A DNA stretch of 64,000 nt from Cryptomeria japonica (Eukaryota > Streptophyta > Pinopsida > Cupressales > Cupressaceae): assembly GCF_030272615.1 (NCBI RefSeq), contig NC_081406.1, positions 242,413,218 through 242,477,217 of the forward strand. Direction: 5' to 3'. Shown piece after piece: positions 43,819 to 56,080 of this stretch (positions are counted from its first letter, which is position 1; every line of letters begins with the position of its first letter). The notes under the pieces are model-generated. The model was not told the DNA's origin and made no database searches. It saw only the letters and a list, made by a program, of their open reading frames with translations. The position numbers and the translations under genes are program-made.

Positions 43819-45739
43819 ATGAATGTCTTCACAAAGCTAAAATGAATATGTTTGATGAGAATAAGAAATGAAATGATGCAAGCACTAAAGACAATATACA
43901 TTCACTTATGGATAATCAATTTTTTGCAATAGCAAACCTTCATGTTGTGATCCAACAATGTTTTTAGCTGGTTGTGATGAATTTTAAAGTATCTATGTGT
44001 GTCCCTTAAATGAATTTGATAATTTTTAGAATGTTGAAAAGAAGAATCATGTTGTTCAAATTGATAATAGCATTACAGAAGTGCAGTTGCAACATGTTGA
44101 TTGTGACAATAAATGTGAATGCATAAACACTAAGTTTTATAATTATGAGAATGGTTTGGATAATAATAGAGTTTCTTATGATATTGATCATTGTGGTTCT
44201 AAGTAACGATTGTTGAAAGGGCCCAAAGCAAAGGTGAGTCAAATCTCCATACTGATAAATTGTAGGAATTAAATGTTATGAATTAAAGAATGGATTAGAC
44301 CTTGTGTTTGAAGTTGAAATAGAAAGGTTCATTAATGGTATGGTTGATTTAAAAAATTTAGATGTTAACCATTACCAGTATAATGTTAAGCAGACGACGC
44401 AAGAGGCATATATGTGTATCTCTAAAAATTGTTCAGAAAGTGCACAACAAAATAATCATGAAGGATTTATGTGTGACATGTAGATTGGAGATGAAATCAA
44501 TCTTAATCATGCTAGTTGTATGGATTATGAATGTTTTTAATTTTTAATCTAGCTAGTAGATCATTTAATGATCCCTGAGAGTAACTTTGTTGTGGTGAAG
44601 CATTGTGAACATGATGATTATAAATATGACATGTTCTCGTCACATGATGATCATTTTTTTAGTTTACGTCTCAATGTGAAATACAGGTTGACAAAGGTAA
44701 CAACTGCATTGAAGAATATAGTGTTATGGTTGGAGATGCCAATGACAATGTGTGTGATCAAACAGATTGCAGTGGTGTCCTCGAGTGAGCCCTGACACAT
44801 TTTTTAATATGTTTGCATTTACTACAGTTGCAAGGTTGTCGTCATCACGATTATATATGCTCATAATTGTGACGATTTCAAAATGCAAAGTTAGCTTAAA
44901 TTATTTCAAATAATTTATATTTAACAATAGTTTCAAGCTTGAGTTAGTTATGCATTGTAATGTTAATAAAAAGGTTGAGATTAATGTTTATGTGTGTGCA
45001 TGATAAAATTGCACTTATAAGGGGAAAAATATTATAGTAACGAAACCTAGCTAGCTTGCAAGTGGTTATCACATGATTTTTTGATTGGTGAGTGCACATT
45101 ATTTTTCAAGAATAATAAAAACATAAAGTGAGCACGTTGAAATAAAAATATATATTTTGAACTTTTGCATATTATTGACATCAAATTTGGTTTAACTTAT
45201 GAAGTGCAATCTAAGTGTGATGGAATTTTGGCCATCCAAGTGGCCTCGTCATGCAAGTTCGCTAGAATTTGATTCAAATTAGAAGTATCGTTGTAGAAAT
45301 CTGAAATGATATTGTATTTTCTAACGACTTAGTGAGTAGAATTCATATTTCACACCACCAAAGTGATTGTGTTTTTTAGAGCATTGGCCATTTGAAATTA
45401 ATACTTTAGTAGTAATATGTGTAGTTGAGGAAGTTATGTCTTCTATAGCAGTGAACTTCAAGAGGGCATCATTATGTTGTGAGATTGTAGATAGTGAAAG
45501 AGTATACATTTGTCATTGTGTTATGCAATAGAGAAGCATGGTCATGGTACTATTGAGGATCAGTTTCATTCCATTTCATTTCCACATTGTGTGATAGGTT
45601 GTAAATGATTCTTTGCAAATATTCCTATTCGACACTAGAGTGAAATGCATTTATGGTGTGAATTGTTTGGTAACTGATTTTATCATATCAACTATTAAAA
45701 ATATCCAATGAAAAAATATAAGTAAAACGTTATATAGGA
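43819..45739. other. Old unassigned sequence, no gene identified
   Basis: Short open frames of 60-78 codons occur on both strands but none has a recognisable domain, and they overlap stop-rich alternatives. Codon-like periodicity near 43820-44550 (KAKMNMFDENKK, HSLMDNQFFAIANLHVV) hints at an ancient coding region. I cannot name it. Confidence 0.4.
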
Positions 45740-46111
45740 AGGCCAAGGCTGCCATAGATAGAAATCTTAAAAGGGAGTTTCAAGTAAAAAATGTGTGTCA
45801 AAATTAGATACACTACAAAAGAAACAATTTACTTTGGAGATTGTAAAAGGGGAAAATTCTAGCTGATTGTCCACATAGGGATTGTTTTCATGTAAATTTT
45901 TTGAAGAGTTTTCAAATATGGTGGATTGGTTGCTATAGGACTTCAAGGGACAAAATGATAAATATAGACATTACAGAGTATTTTTAAGTGCCTAGAGAGG
46001 CGAATTACAAAGGAAAAATGTGCAGCTTTGACAATTTTTTTAAATTTGTTTGTGAGTTATGTTTTTATCCATGAGTGAATTTTTTTTATTATAAAGTGGG
46101 GAAAATGTTGC
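45740..46111 (+). pseudogene. Possible remnant of a gypsy integrase C-terminus and PPT (element J)
   Basis: The plus strand reads KAKAAIDRNLKREFQVKNV, then after stops DCPHRDCFHVNFLKSFQIWW and IGCY. This resembles the end of a Ty3/gypsy integrase (KF..WW.GPY pattern) but only loosely. About 200 bases later AAAGTGGGGAAAA precedes TGTTGCAATC, in the manner of a PPT followed by an LTR. If so, E2 later inserted into this LTR. The call is tentative. Confidence 0.35.
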
Positions 46112-46242
46112 AATCATATATTTTACCGAGTGAGAATATTTTCATGGGAATGGAGACCAAAGCAAGGTAAAAGACATTTTTTTATAACAAATGAAGGCGA
46201 GTGTTAGCAAAGATGAATGCAAATGAAATGTTGATTTTCATC
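46112..46242 (+). repeat. Possible LTR start of element J, interrupted by E2
   Basis: Begins TGTTGCAATCATATATTTT after a purine tract. It would continue at 58661 beyond E2, where the flank reads ACATCATTGG against TTTTCATC on the left. Tentative. Confidence 0.3.
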
Positions 46243-47865
46243 TGTAGCGTCGTAAATTGTACATCCCTAATTAGGGTTGTCCAATTCCACACTTGGATTA
46301 GCACCCGCCTTAGAGGGTCTCATTTCATTTTGCATTTCCTTTAAGCATTTAATTATTAATTTAATTAAATCTAAAATCCTCTCTCATCAATTCACATATT
46401 ATAAAATTGGGCCCTTAACCCTAAGCGTGCCCCTTTTTATTTTATTTTAATTAATCCTAATAAAGTCCTAATTTCAATATTCAAGACATTATTTCACATA
46501 TCTAAACACTTTGGATTGGCCTACTATGCTAGATTTGACTTTACAATCACAATATCTCGCATCCCTAGAAATTTAAAAAAAAGTTGGTCAAACCAGAATG
46601 CTACCATTCTGGTCCCGATTTTTTCTCCCCAAATTTTGGGAGCTTAATTTAGCAATATGATAATGTTTAAATCCTTCTTTATTTCAATTTTTATCAATTA
46701 TAAGTAGGCCTATTATCAAAATTAAAGTTAGGGTTTCATATATATAACCTTGTTTTCCCTCATTTAAGGATCCATCTCTAGCAATTAAAGGAGACTCTTA
46801 TGAAGTGAAAGTGCAGGTTTTATCCTAAGTCTACAATCAACGAATTTATCATCAATCAAGTCTTCATCAACATTTTCCATAAATAATGGAAGTTTAGGAG
46901 ATAATGAAGAATAATAAGGAGATCACCTATTGTTGATTGTCTTGTACCTCTCCCTTAGGGTTTTCTATGGTTTCATGTTATTTCCATATATCTATATGAG
47001 TTTGAGATCTACACATCATTCATTTTTTAGATTTACATTATTGAATTAGATCTACATTGCATTTGTGGTTTAAAGCATTTACATTACATTCATTTAGGGA
47101 TTTTACTCCAAACATAGGGTAGAACTCTAGTTTGCATTTTAGCTCATAGGAATCTTACAAACACATGAGATTCTAGGGCACACACACTTTTCAATATTAA
47201 ATAGGATATTTGTGGAGGTGGAAATCACCAAAACAATGGGTTTGACTAAGGCAAAACCCTATATAGCCACAAACACACCATTTTTAGATTGCAAGCGTAG
47301 GTACAGTTTTTCGTTGAAGCTGGAAAATTTTGAGAAGTCTCAATCAATTGTCATAGGTCTATTTGCAAAATCAGGGCTCAGATCTCAAGGACCCAAGTGC
47401 CCAGGACCCTGGTCCTCCCCAATCAAGTGTAGAATTTGACAGGCAGGATCCAAATCAGCTCACTTTGCAGATTTCTAATTTTCAGCTTAGTTCAGTCACT
47501 AGGACCAATGTGCTTAGTGCTCCTGTCCTCTCAATTCAGGCTCAAATTTCAGTATCAATTGCACATCATATTCTCATTTCTAGATTTGCACTCTATGTTT
47601 CAATTTCATCTTCTGTATTAGATTGTTAATGCTATTATTCTAGGTGTTTTCATTCATACTACTATTTTAATTTGTCATTCTCTCATATTTGACTCATTCT
47701 CTTTCCTATCAGCAAAGAAATAGAAACCCTAAAGTATTTCTTCAATCTCTTTCACAAGAGTTGGTCAAAGTGAATCACTTCCAGGTTAGGCTCTTTCATA
47801 TTCCAATGTATGAATTAAAGTGGGTTTAGGACATAATCTACCCAATTCCATTTTCATCCATCACA
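46243..47865 (+). repeat. 5' LTR of element E2, about 1623 bp
   Basis: Starts TGTAGCGTCGTAAATTGTAC and ends TTCATCCATCACA. It matches 57045-58660 throughout. The TATA-like CATATATATAACC is at about 46737-46749. The R/U5 part carries short open frames that are not genes. Confidence 0.92.
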
Positions 47866-47877
47866 TTTTGGTGAACC
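47866..47877 (+). other. Primer binding site of element E2
   Basis: TTTTGGTGAACC directly after the LTR end, the same core as in element G. Confidence 0.78.
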
Positions 47878-48177
47878 ATACCTTCTTACATTTGCATTTT
47901 CTAATTAGATCTAGTTATGCATGTTTCTTTTTCATCAAAAAACATAAAAAATCTGTAAAATATTGTTATTTTCATTGTGTCTTTTTAAGTTTTATATTTA
48001 CTTTTCATTTCAAATATGTCATATCTTTATTTACAATAATTTCATTCATATGATGATGCATTTGCTTATGATGGTTATACGTTTAGTAAGGAAGAACTCG
48101 ATGAAGCTCTTGATTAATTTTTTTATCCCAAACCTTCTAAACCAACATTTTTCCAAAGACTATTCAACATAGTTACT

Positions 48178-48877
48178 ATGTCAATTCGTAGTGATGATGA
48201 AGATATGTTGAATGACTCTTCCCATGAAGTCATTAGTATTAAATCATCCTCCAAATCTAGTAACATGGTGATTTATGACAATCCCCTTTATGATGTTTTG
48301 TCTCCTTTTGAATCTAAACATAAGCCATTTAGTAGTCGTGACTGCGCTATGTTAGATGATATCCTTGATGATTTCATGTCTACTAAACCATCTTCAAACA
48401 ATATTCACACATCAAAAAGATTAATAAACATGACAAATTTGAATGAGCATAACTTTCAAACACCTCCTAATAAACCACTCTTTGTGGTTCAAGGTGCTAG
48501 TCCTTCTTCAAATTCTCAACCTCGTAACAAACCTCTCTTTGTGGTTCAAGGTGGTTATACTAATGATTCCTTTTGCACTCCTAACAAACCAGTTAAATTA
48601 TTATGCAAGGAGGATATTTCACTAGGAGTCCTTATGAGTATGTTAAACATATTACCTAAGAGAGTTATAATTTGTTTGCTCATACCTATAATGCACGAAA
48701 CAATAGGAAACCTAATCCTTCTATGGTTATATCTTCTTCATTTCCTACTTCCCAACCTATTCTTCCACCAGTACCTCATATCTTACAACATCTTGGTCAA
48801 GAGTATGATCTTGTTGAACAACTTAAAAATACTCCCGCCAAGATATTTCTTTAAGATTTAATTCAAACTTTCATGGA
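48178..48877 (+). pseudogene. Element E2 N-terminal Gag-Pol remnant with NKPLFVVQG repeats
   Basis: ATG 48178 opens MSIRSDDEDMLNDSSHEVIS. A Ser/Asp-rich protein follows, with three near repeats of about 19 residues (NKPLFVVQGASPSSNSQ, NKPLFVVQGGYTNDSFC, NKPVKLL). A frameshift near 48625 leads to HLGQEYDLVEQLKNTPAKI, the lead-in to the Tat protease seen in A as YNLVEQIQKIPAQI. No capsid core or zinc knuckle is present. With only about 310 bases of leader, the gag proper seems to have been deleted, or it was supplied by another element. Confidence 0.65.
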
Positions 48878-49420
48878 TTGTTACAAGATGCTTTAAAGAC
48901 TTTAGATGTCCCACCCACAATGACACATAATAATGTAGTTGCTTTTATTTACTCCATGACAACACCTAAAGTTCAAATTGTGTACACACAAGATGAGTTA
49001 CCTTCTAAAGATATTCAAAACCAATATGATCCTCTTATGATTGTTGTCCTAATTAATGGTAATGTTATAAGACAGACTCTTGTTGAAAATGGCTTTGGTC
49101 TTAATGTTTGTAGCATTAGTCTATTGCATAAGATAAATATGGAAACCTCTCTTATTAAACCAGATTCTCTTTCTATTTGTGGCTTTGATAATGTTTCCAG
49201 ATCTTCTTTAGGTGCTATAACCCTCCCTATTAAGGTGGGACCTATTATTTTACCTACACCTATTCATCTCATGCTTAATACTCTTACCTACAATCTTTTG
49301 TTAGGACAACCTTGGATTCATTGTATGCAAGTTGTTCCGTCTACCTTGCATAAACAAGTTAAATTCATTTACAATAATAAGATGTACACTTTTCATGTTG
49401 ATACCGATTTACAAGCTTGA
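48878..49420 (+). pseudogene. Element E2 aspartic protease, catalytic Asp lost
   Basis: An open 180-codon frame: MLQDALKTLDVPPTMTHNNV, PLMIVVLINGNVIRQTLVEN, GFGLNVCSISLLHKINM, then YNLLLGQPWIHCMQVVPSTL and KQVKFIYNNKMYTF. The active site should read D-x-G-x-G-L-N (IDGGDGLN in A) but reads ENGFGLN here. The Asp is Glu, so cleavage activity is unlikely. The rest of the fold is well kept. It ends TGA at 49418-49420. Confidence 0.85.
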
Positions 49421-50389
49421 TTGAAAACCTTATCTCCTAAATCTTATTTAACTACTTTTGATTCTTCTCTTAATACCCCTACTTCTTCAAGTACTCCCAC
49501 TTCTTCAAGTACTCTTGACTCTTCTTCCACTCAAACTAAATCACCATCTTCTCCCAAAGATACTTCTTCAACTAAGGAAGTACTCTTAGGTGATGATTGG
49601 GGGTCTTTATACTTTACACCTTCTTTTGTAGGAGAATATAAAGTCCCCCCAAGAGAGCTTAAGACTAAAAAAGAGAATGACATGGATGAATCTAAAAAGC
49701 AACCCACTTTGTATAAACAACTCAGCAACAACTTTGTGGCTACTTCAAAGTCTCAAATTCCTTCTACTTCTCCAACTTCAACTAATTATAACATTTAGAC
49801 ATATGAGGCCCCACCTTCCCTTATGTAAATGGCTATACTTTATGGTCCTAGTTTTCATATCTTAGCTAAGAGTGGATATAATGGTAATGGTTGTGGTGCT
49901 CATGAACAAGGGATTGAGGTTTTTTTAGAAAATAATACTCATGAAGCATCTTTTGGACTTGGATATAATCCCTTTAAACACACCAAAGCCTCTAAGAGAC
50001 CATCCCTTAATGTCAATGTCATGTTCTCTTCTAATTCACTTTCATTGGAACACCCTGAATACATCAATTCCGACTCTCATTCACCTTCCCTAGATATGTT
50101 TTCTTCTAATGATTCCTTGGTAAAGTTTTTAGGAGTTTATGACAGTCTTCCTAGATATCACCATAATTGTGGATTTCCTTATTATTTAAATTTTGAAGCA
50201 TACTTTGGGAAAGACATTGAATTAGATAATGATAACAATGAGATGACACATGAATTTCCTCAACCAATGGATGTTCTCGAACAAAGTAATCTTCTTGTGA
50301 ATTATATCATTGATATTAAGATAGATCCTTGTAATGAAGAAAAAATCATAAAGATTGGGAAGTGCCTAAGTGATGAGGAATAAAAAGAG
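49421..50389 (+). pseudogene. Element E2 linker, G-patch and acidic region
   Basis: A Ser/Thr-rich stretch (TPTSSSTPTSSSTLDSSSTQ) leads to the conserved WGSLYFTPSFVGEYKVPPRE. After a stop, the G-patch at about 49829-49985 reads FHILAKSGYNGNGCGAHEQG, IEVFLENN, ASFGLGYNPFKH. The arrangement GY..G..G...GI and GLGY matches the other two elements, with GCGAHEQG standing for GLGxxxxG. An acidic part follows, then GKCLSDEE at the RT lead-in. A stop is at 50381-50383. Confidence 0.75.
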
Positions 50390-51280
50390 TATTTTATCTT
50401 ATTACATGAATTTCCTGATATCGTTGCTTGGATTTATTCTAATATGCTTGGTATTGATCCTAAAATTGTCACTCATAACATTGTATTGATTTCTGATGCT
50501 AAACCTGTAAAGCGGAATATTAGGAAAATGAATCCCAAAATAGCTTTGCTTGTTAAAGCTGAAATTGAAAAACTTCTAGAAGTTGGCTTTATTCGCTCTA
50601 TTGATTACTCCCCTTGGATTTCAAATATTATTGTCATTGTCAAACCTGATAATAAGATTAGAATGTACACCAATTTTTGAGACCTCGATAAAGCTTCTTT
50701 GAAGGATGATTTTTCACTTCCAAACATTGATATGATAGTAGATTTTACTATTGGTTATGCTTTGTTATCCTTTATGGATGGTTTCTCTAGATACAATCAA
50801 ATATTTGTTAATCCTCAAAGATTAATTTAAAATTGCTTTCACCACTCCTTGGGGTATGTTTTGTTGGGTTATGATGCCTTTTGGTTTGAAAACATTGGTG
50901 CTACCTATCAACATACTATGACTTATCTTTCATGATTACATGCATAAAATCTTAGAAGATTGCGTTGATGACATCTTAGCTAGATTTATCTCATGTCAAG
51001 ACCATGTTAACATCCTTCTTCAAATCTTTGAAAGAATTCGCAAATATAACATGTTCTTGAACCCCTAAAAGTGTGTTTTTGGTGTGGATAGTAGAAAACT
51101 ATTAGGGTTCATAGTGTTGCATTATGGTATTGAGGTGGAAACGAAGAAAATAGATGCCATAGTTACCATGCCACCTCCTCAGAATATCTCTCAATTGCAA
51201 ATCTTACAAGGAAAGATTCCAACCATTTGTAGGTTTATTTCACAACTTGCTTATCAGTTTTTCCTTTTACTCAATTGCTT
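50390..51280 (+). pseudogene. Element E2 reverse transcriptase
   Basis: MLGIDPKIVTHNIVLISDAK, ALLVKAEIEKLLEVGFIRSI, YSPWISNIIVIVKPDNKIRM, then a TGA (CGA to TGA by context; N-F-R-D-L in relatives), and LPNIDMIVDFTIGYALLSFM, DGFSRYNQ. After further breaks comes the catalytic CVDDILARF (YMDDI in A) at about 50965, the thumb NMFLNP, a TAA, KCVFGVDSRKLLGFIV, and SQLQILQGKIPTICRFISQL. Both catalytic Asp are kept but the Tyr is Cys. At least four stops or frameshifts occur. Confidence 0.9.
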
Positions 51281-51770
51281 AAGAAAGATGCTACCTTTCA
51301 ATGGAATGTGGTTTGTCAACAAGCTTTTGAGGATATAAAAACTTATTTGTTTAATCCTCTCATCTTGCAACCTATTATTCCTACACAATATTTCCTTCTT
51401 TACACTACCTCTTCTTCCTATGCTTCACAAATTTATTGGCACAACATAATAGTGATGGTAAGGAATGCCCAGTTGGTCTGATATACTGTGATAGAAAGAC
51501 AATATCTTGCACTTTTTTTTGCAACTAAGAAGTTGATACATTATCTTTTGAATGCTGAGACTCATGTTATCATCAAATTTGATCCTTTTAAACATCTATT
51601 TTCTAAAACTGACCCTTTAAGATGGTTGGAAAAATGGGTGATGATGTTAAGTAAATTTGACCTTAATTTGTTTCTAAAAAAGAAATTAAAGGACAAGCTT
51701 TAACCGACCATTTGGCTTTGTGCCTTCTCCTCTTACCTTACCGAATCAAGAATCCTTTCATGATGATTTC
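51281..51770 (+). pseudogene. Element E2 first RNase H (gypsy type)
   Basis: KKDATFQWNVVCQQAFEDIK, NPLILQPIIPTQYFLLYTTS, then ERQYLALFFATKKLIHYLLN, and DPFKHLFSKTDPLRWLEKWV, MMLSKFDLNLF. These are the gypsy RNase H and connection motifs in order. Degenerate YTTSSSYA stands for the LY.AAS..A motif. Frames change at about 51480 and 51700. Confidence 0.82.
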
Positions 51771-52380
51771 GTCCTTCCTATTGATATCGAAAGGACTTGG
51801 GAATTGTAATTTGATGGATCTAAGTGTCAAACTGGTTTAGGAGCTGGTGTTATTTTAATGCCTCCTTCAAGAAAACTGGTCCCTTTATCCTATCATCTCA
51901 ATTTCTTTTGTACTAACAATATCACTAAGTATGAAGCCATTATTGGTGGTCTAAAAGTAGCTTTATCCCTTAATGTTCAACACTTTTGTATATATGGTGA
52001 CTCACAATTGATTATAAGACAAGTTATGATAAATTATCAAGCTAAACAAGATAAATTATCATAATATTGTGACTTAGCCTTATCATTGTTAGAGAATTTC
52101 ACTTCTTACACCATGGAACCTATCCCTCGAAAAGACAATTGACATGTGGATGTGATGGTAGGTGCAACTTATCTCATATCCCTTGAAGATCCTACAATGG
52201 ATCTTATAATTTCACTATTCATAATCTTTCTTCCCCTGCTATTACTGATAGTTCTAGTGACATAGCCTGTTATACTTTAGATTCTAATAAATGGTACTCT
52301 CATATCTTATGGTATTTGATTGATGGTGCTTTTTCGGATTCTACTAGTAAAAAAATTGGAGCTAGAATTTGAAAGCTTGT
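51771..52380 (+). pseudogene. Element E2 second RNase H (archaeal type)
   Basis: WEL, stop, FDGSKCQTGLGAGVILMPPS, then FFCTNNITKYEAIIGGLKVA, HFCIYGDSQLIIRQV, and a decayed IPRKDN tail. Catalytic positions: FDGS (D), KYEA (E kept after K), GDSQ (D). It matches the corresponding A domain (NNTTEYEALVIGIK, VYGDSQLI), and it confirms the dual RNase H plan of the Tat clade. Confidence 0.85.
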
Positions 52381-53550
52381 TGCAAGATACATTATCCTTT
52401 TCTAATGTCCTTTATAGAAGAGGTTATGATGGTCTTCTTCATTGTCTCAATAAAAATTGAAATCCCTATTGCTCTTGAGGAAGCACATTCAGGTGCTCAT
52501 GGGGGGCATTTTGGTGGTAAATATTTGGTTCAAAGGTTACTCTGAATGGGATACTATTGGAAAACTTTGGAAAAAGATTCATTTTCCTTTGTCAAAAAGT
52601 GTCATTAGTGTCAGCAACATAACAATTTGATTCACACTCCTGCACATGAACTTAGGTCACAAGTTGCCTCTTGGCCCTTCCTCTTGTGGGGTTTGGATCG
52701 CATTGGTAAAATTTATCCTCCCTCTTCCCAAGGACATACTCTCTTTCTTACTACCACAAATTATTTTACGAAGTGGGTAGAAGTTGTTCCTCTCTGATCC
52801 ACTACCATTGATGTAGTTTGTCAGTTCCTTCTAGATAACATTATTTCTCGATTTGATATACCTTCCACTTTGATTTTTGATAATGGTACCTTATTTAAGA
52901 ACAAATATGTGAAGAAATTCTTTGAGAAATATCACATTCAACATCTCTTTTCTACACCATATTATCGTCAATCAAATGGTCAAGCTGAAGTTTCTAATAA
53001 GATCATTGAACAAATTCTTCATAAGACTTCAAATAAGCATGGTAAGGATTGGCATACTCAGTTGACATATGCTCTTTGGGCTTATCAGACAAGTGTTTGC
53101 ATAGCTACTAGTACTACTCCTTACAATCTTGTCTATGGTGTTGATGCAATTATTCCTTTGGAGTTAGAGATTGTGTCACTGTGAATCTCTCTTAAAGGGA
53201 TAATCAATGATGATTCTTATTGAGAACAAGGTCTTCAACAACTTGAAATGCTTGATGAACAGTGCATAAACACTCTTGAGCATATTCAAGCTTATCATGA
53301 GACTTTACAATGAAGTTACAATGACAAGGTTATTCAACATTCCTTCTCTGTGGGTGATTTAGTACTTTATGAGAACCAATGCAATGTGAATGCTTTGCTA
53401 GAACAAAAAAGAAAGTTTACCCTGAACTGGCTTGGACCATATGTCATCACTGATTTCTACGGATCAGGTGCTTACAAAATAGAGGATATGGAAGGCAGGC
53501 CTCTTAAGGAACCCATAAATGTTATGCATCTTCATAGATACTACGCCTAG
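52381..53550 (+). pseudogene. Element E2 integrase
   Basis: Zinc site near 52490-52620 (EAHSGAHGGHFGGKYLVQRL, YYWKTLEKDSFSFVKKC, CQQHNNLIHTP). Core: WGLDRIGKIYPPSSQGHTLF, NYFTKWVEVVPL, STLIFDNGTLFKN (second Asp), YYRQSNGQAEVSNKIIEQIL (Glu). Then WHTQLTYALWAYQTSVCIAT and YNLVYGVDAIIPLELEIVSL. The C-terminal SH3-like part (VGDLVLYENQCNVNALLEQK, LGPYVITDFYGSGAYKIED) ends MHLHRYYA at 53550. The last 67 codons are fully open. TGA codons at about 52545, 52797, 53182 and 53221 break the rest. Confidence 0.92.
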
Positions 53551-54069
53551 AAAAATTCCCTTATTTTCTTTCTTTACTTTTCATCTCAATTGTGTGATAT
53601 GTTAGCATGTCTTCACTAAATCATATGGTATTACATACTCAATATTTAATTTATATTGCTTCATTCCTGACAAACATATTTTAGTTGTGGCTGTCTTGAA
53701 TTCATTATGTAATTTCTTAGGAATTTACATGTTGTTATGCTAGCTTATCATGCAGTTACATCAAGACCTTAATTAGATCACATTAGCCATATGATATAAT
53801 ATAATACATTACATCACCATTTGTAGCATTTAATTAAATACTTATTTTTTTAGTTAAATCACACATGTATCAATTTAGGCATGGAAGTATTGAGCAGTCA
53901 ATCGCATGAGGATTAAATTGGATATACATGTACTTTTTCCAAATTTGTTACTTTTAATCAAAGCAATATGACACATTGTTTTGCAATTAAAGGAACACAT
54001 TTGAGACAAAATATCATCATATATATATATATAAAGTTTTAAATACATCATATACATATTAGCCACTAA
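53551..54069 (+). other. Element E2 spacer after integrase
   Basis: No gene. AT-rich with a short TA run (54018-54033). It leads to the 3' end of the antisense ORF. Confidence 0.6.
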
Positions 54070-56080
54070 GTACAAAATGTGGCCTCTATATCACCACTTC
54101 TAGGGATGGTGGCTATCTGAGCCCTTTGGCCCTTGCCATGGTGGTCCCATGGATGTATGTTGATAGTTGGAGGTAGATCATGAGTGACTCCTCGATGAAC
54201 TCCTCTGATATTGATCCATCACTATACCTGTGTACATGGTTGACTCCATACGAGCCTCTATAAGCTCATGTTGTAGCCGCTCCCTCTCCTCTCGACCAAG
54301 CTCTATCTCTATCCTCATTGTGTCAAATGCATCCTTATGTCATCCAACACCGAGTTGTGCTCTATGCATGATCTGTGAGGATTGTGGGATGCATGATGTA
54401 GTGATGATATCACTGAGCACATGATGGATAAGATCATGCCATCCCTACATTCTAACTAAAGAGAGAGAGAGAGAGAATATTATACATACATCAACATACA
54501 AATAAACTTTAAACTTAATTCTCCAAATGAATTCTTAGCTAGATCTCCCTCTTTCCAAGTAGGGTTAGTTATGATAGGTGCATATGATATGGTAGTCTAT
54601 GGTACTGTTCTAGTACTACTCTCCCCATACTTGTACCACCTCTGTATCTTAGGATGTGGCTCTAAAGGTGAGGACCTGCATAATCTCAAGCTCGACCTCT
54701 CTAAGGTCCTCTCCTCATCATCTCTCATTGCATACTCTCTTATGTCCTCTATTGTTGGAGGATCAATGGCTCCAGTCTCATTTCCTATATGATCGAGTAC
54801 ATCCTCCTGCTCTTGATCATCCTCCTCATCTTGATGATTTTATCCATCCTCACTACTAGGCTCCTTTGAAGCTTCCTATCCTTTGTCCTTGCTATGTGAG
54901 TTCGCTGACCTTGTCCATGGGTCAAGGTTCCCTCTAGGATATTCTAATGGAAAGATGGCTCCAAGGAATCTCCTTTCCCACCATGTGATGTAGCTTTGTT
55001 GAACCCCAAGGTCATCCTCGAATGGGGGCATGACTCTATCTGCCTCATCATCATCAAAATTTGTAAGTGCTATCTCATCTGCAGTAGGTCTAGGCACTAC
55101 TCCTAGTCTCACGACACATCAAGAGTGTCGTATGTAGATAGATACTGATGAAAGCATGCCCTTCTCTAGACCAAAGTGTATCCTCACCCTATTAAAGTAA
55201 AATAGCATGACAATCTAGCCATGGAAAACCTCTAGAGGATGGTCCCATTACATGAGTTGAAGTTATCTATGTTGATCTAGCCAAGTGGCCATCCACCTAT
55301 ACGACCTCCACATAATTTCATCTAATCACAACTCTCCAATATAGTAAGTCACCCCTTTGACATGATCTCGTGCATGAATATGCATACACCCAGGTCTCAT
55401 CAATATCCACATCAATTGGAAACCCTGCTAGCCTAGTTCATGAAATATGCTCAAAAATCTAGATCTACAAAAGAGTTCATGTCATCAGACTCTTCCCCTC
55501 TCCATATGCATATTCTCCCAAGTCATGGTAGAGATGAGCTAACATGATACATCCTCATGCGAACACAATACAATGCTCCTCCATTGCACGAATGGCATAT
55601 TTCAAGACTTCATGCATATGACTGCCTCGCCCATTAGAGCATAAGGATAGCACCATTGTGGTGATCATGAGTCTCCTCACTAATGGAACTATGCTAGAGG
55701 GATGAAGTAGCCATTATATGAGATTCTGACCCTTTGTCTCTCTACGTGCAGATCTGCCTATGCAGTATATCTACTCTCTCCTCATAGTTGTATGTGAGTG
55801 GTCTGACTAATATCTCATTGTCCGCCCTCTCCCTAGTAATATGAAGATGTGATATACATCCTCTAGTGCCACTGTCATCTCACCTACTATCAAGAAGAAT
55901 GTAGAGGTATCTGGATCCCATCTCTCCATCAAGGCCATGAACATAGGCCCATGAAACTTGATGGTAGGCATGCAACATGTGTATCAAAAGCCCACAACAT
56001 GGAGAAGTTGTCGATCCTCTAAGGGTAGCTGAGGAATCTAGCTCTACAAATGATGGTATATGAGTTTGACAGTTGTTCAT
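54070..56080 (-). pseudogene. Antisense plant mobile domain (PMD) ORF in element E2
   Basis: Starts at a minus-strand ATG at 56080 (MNNCQTHIPSFVELD). After a frameshift the PMD core is clear at 55960-55820: KFHGPMFMALMERWDPDTST, FFLIVGEMTVALEDVYHIF. The ERW..T.TF...GE.T..LEDV motif is that of MAIL1/MAIN-type plant mobile domains. Further along come SPMD-like pieces and, at 55112-54876, VMPPFEDDLGVQQSYITWWE, ending near 54070 in a tail with a TSIVNHPWDHHGKGQRA-like stretch. Same position and strand as the PMD ORF of A. Many stops. It would be convergent with pol. Confidence 0.78.

Noticed and set aside
44006-44795. Possible host gene between elements G and E2
   Set aside because: Open frames are short, on both strands and without recognisable domains or splice structure.
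47212-48172. Plus-strand open frames in the E2 5' LTR and just after it
   Set aside because: They fall in LTR R/U5 sequence, have no domain, and the matching positions of the 3' LTR carry stops.
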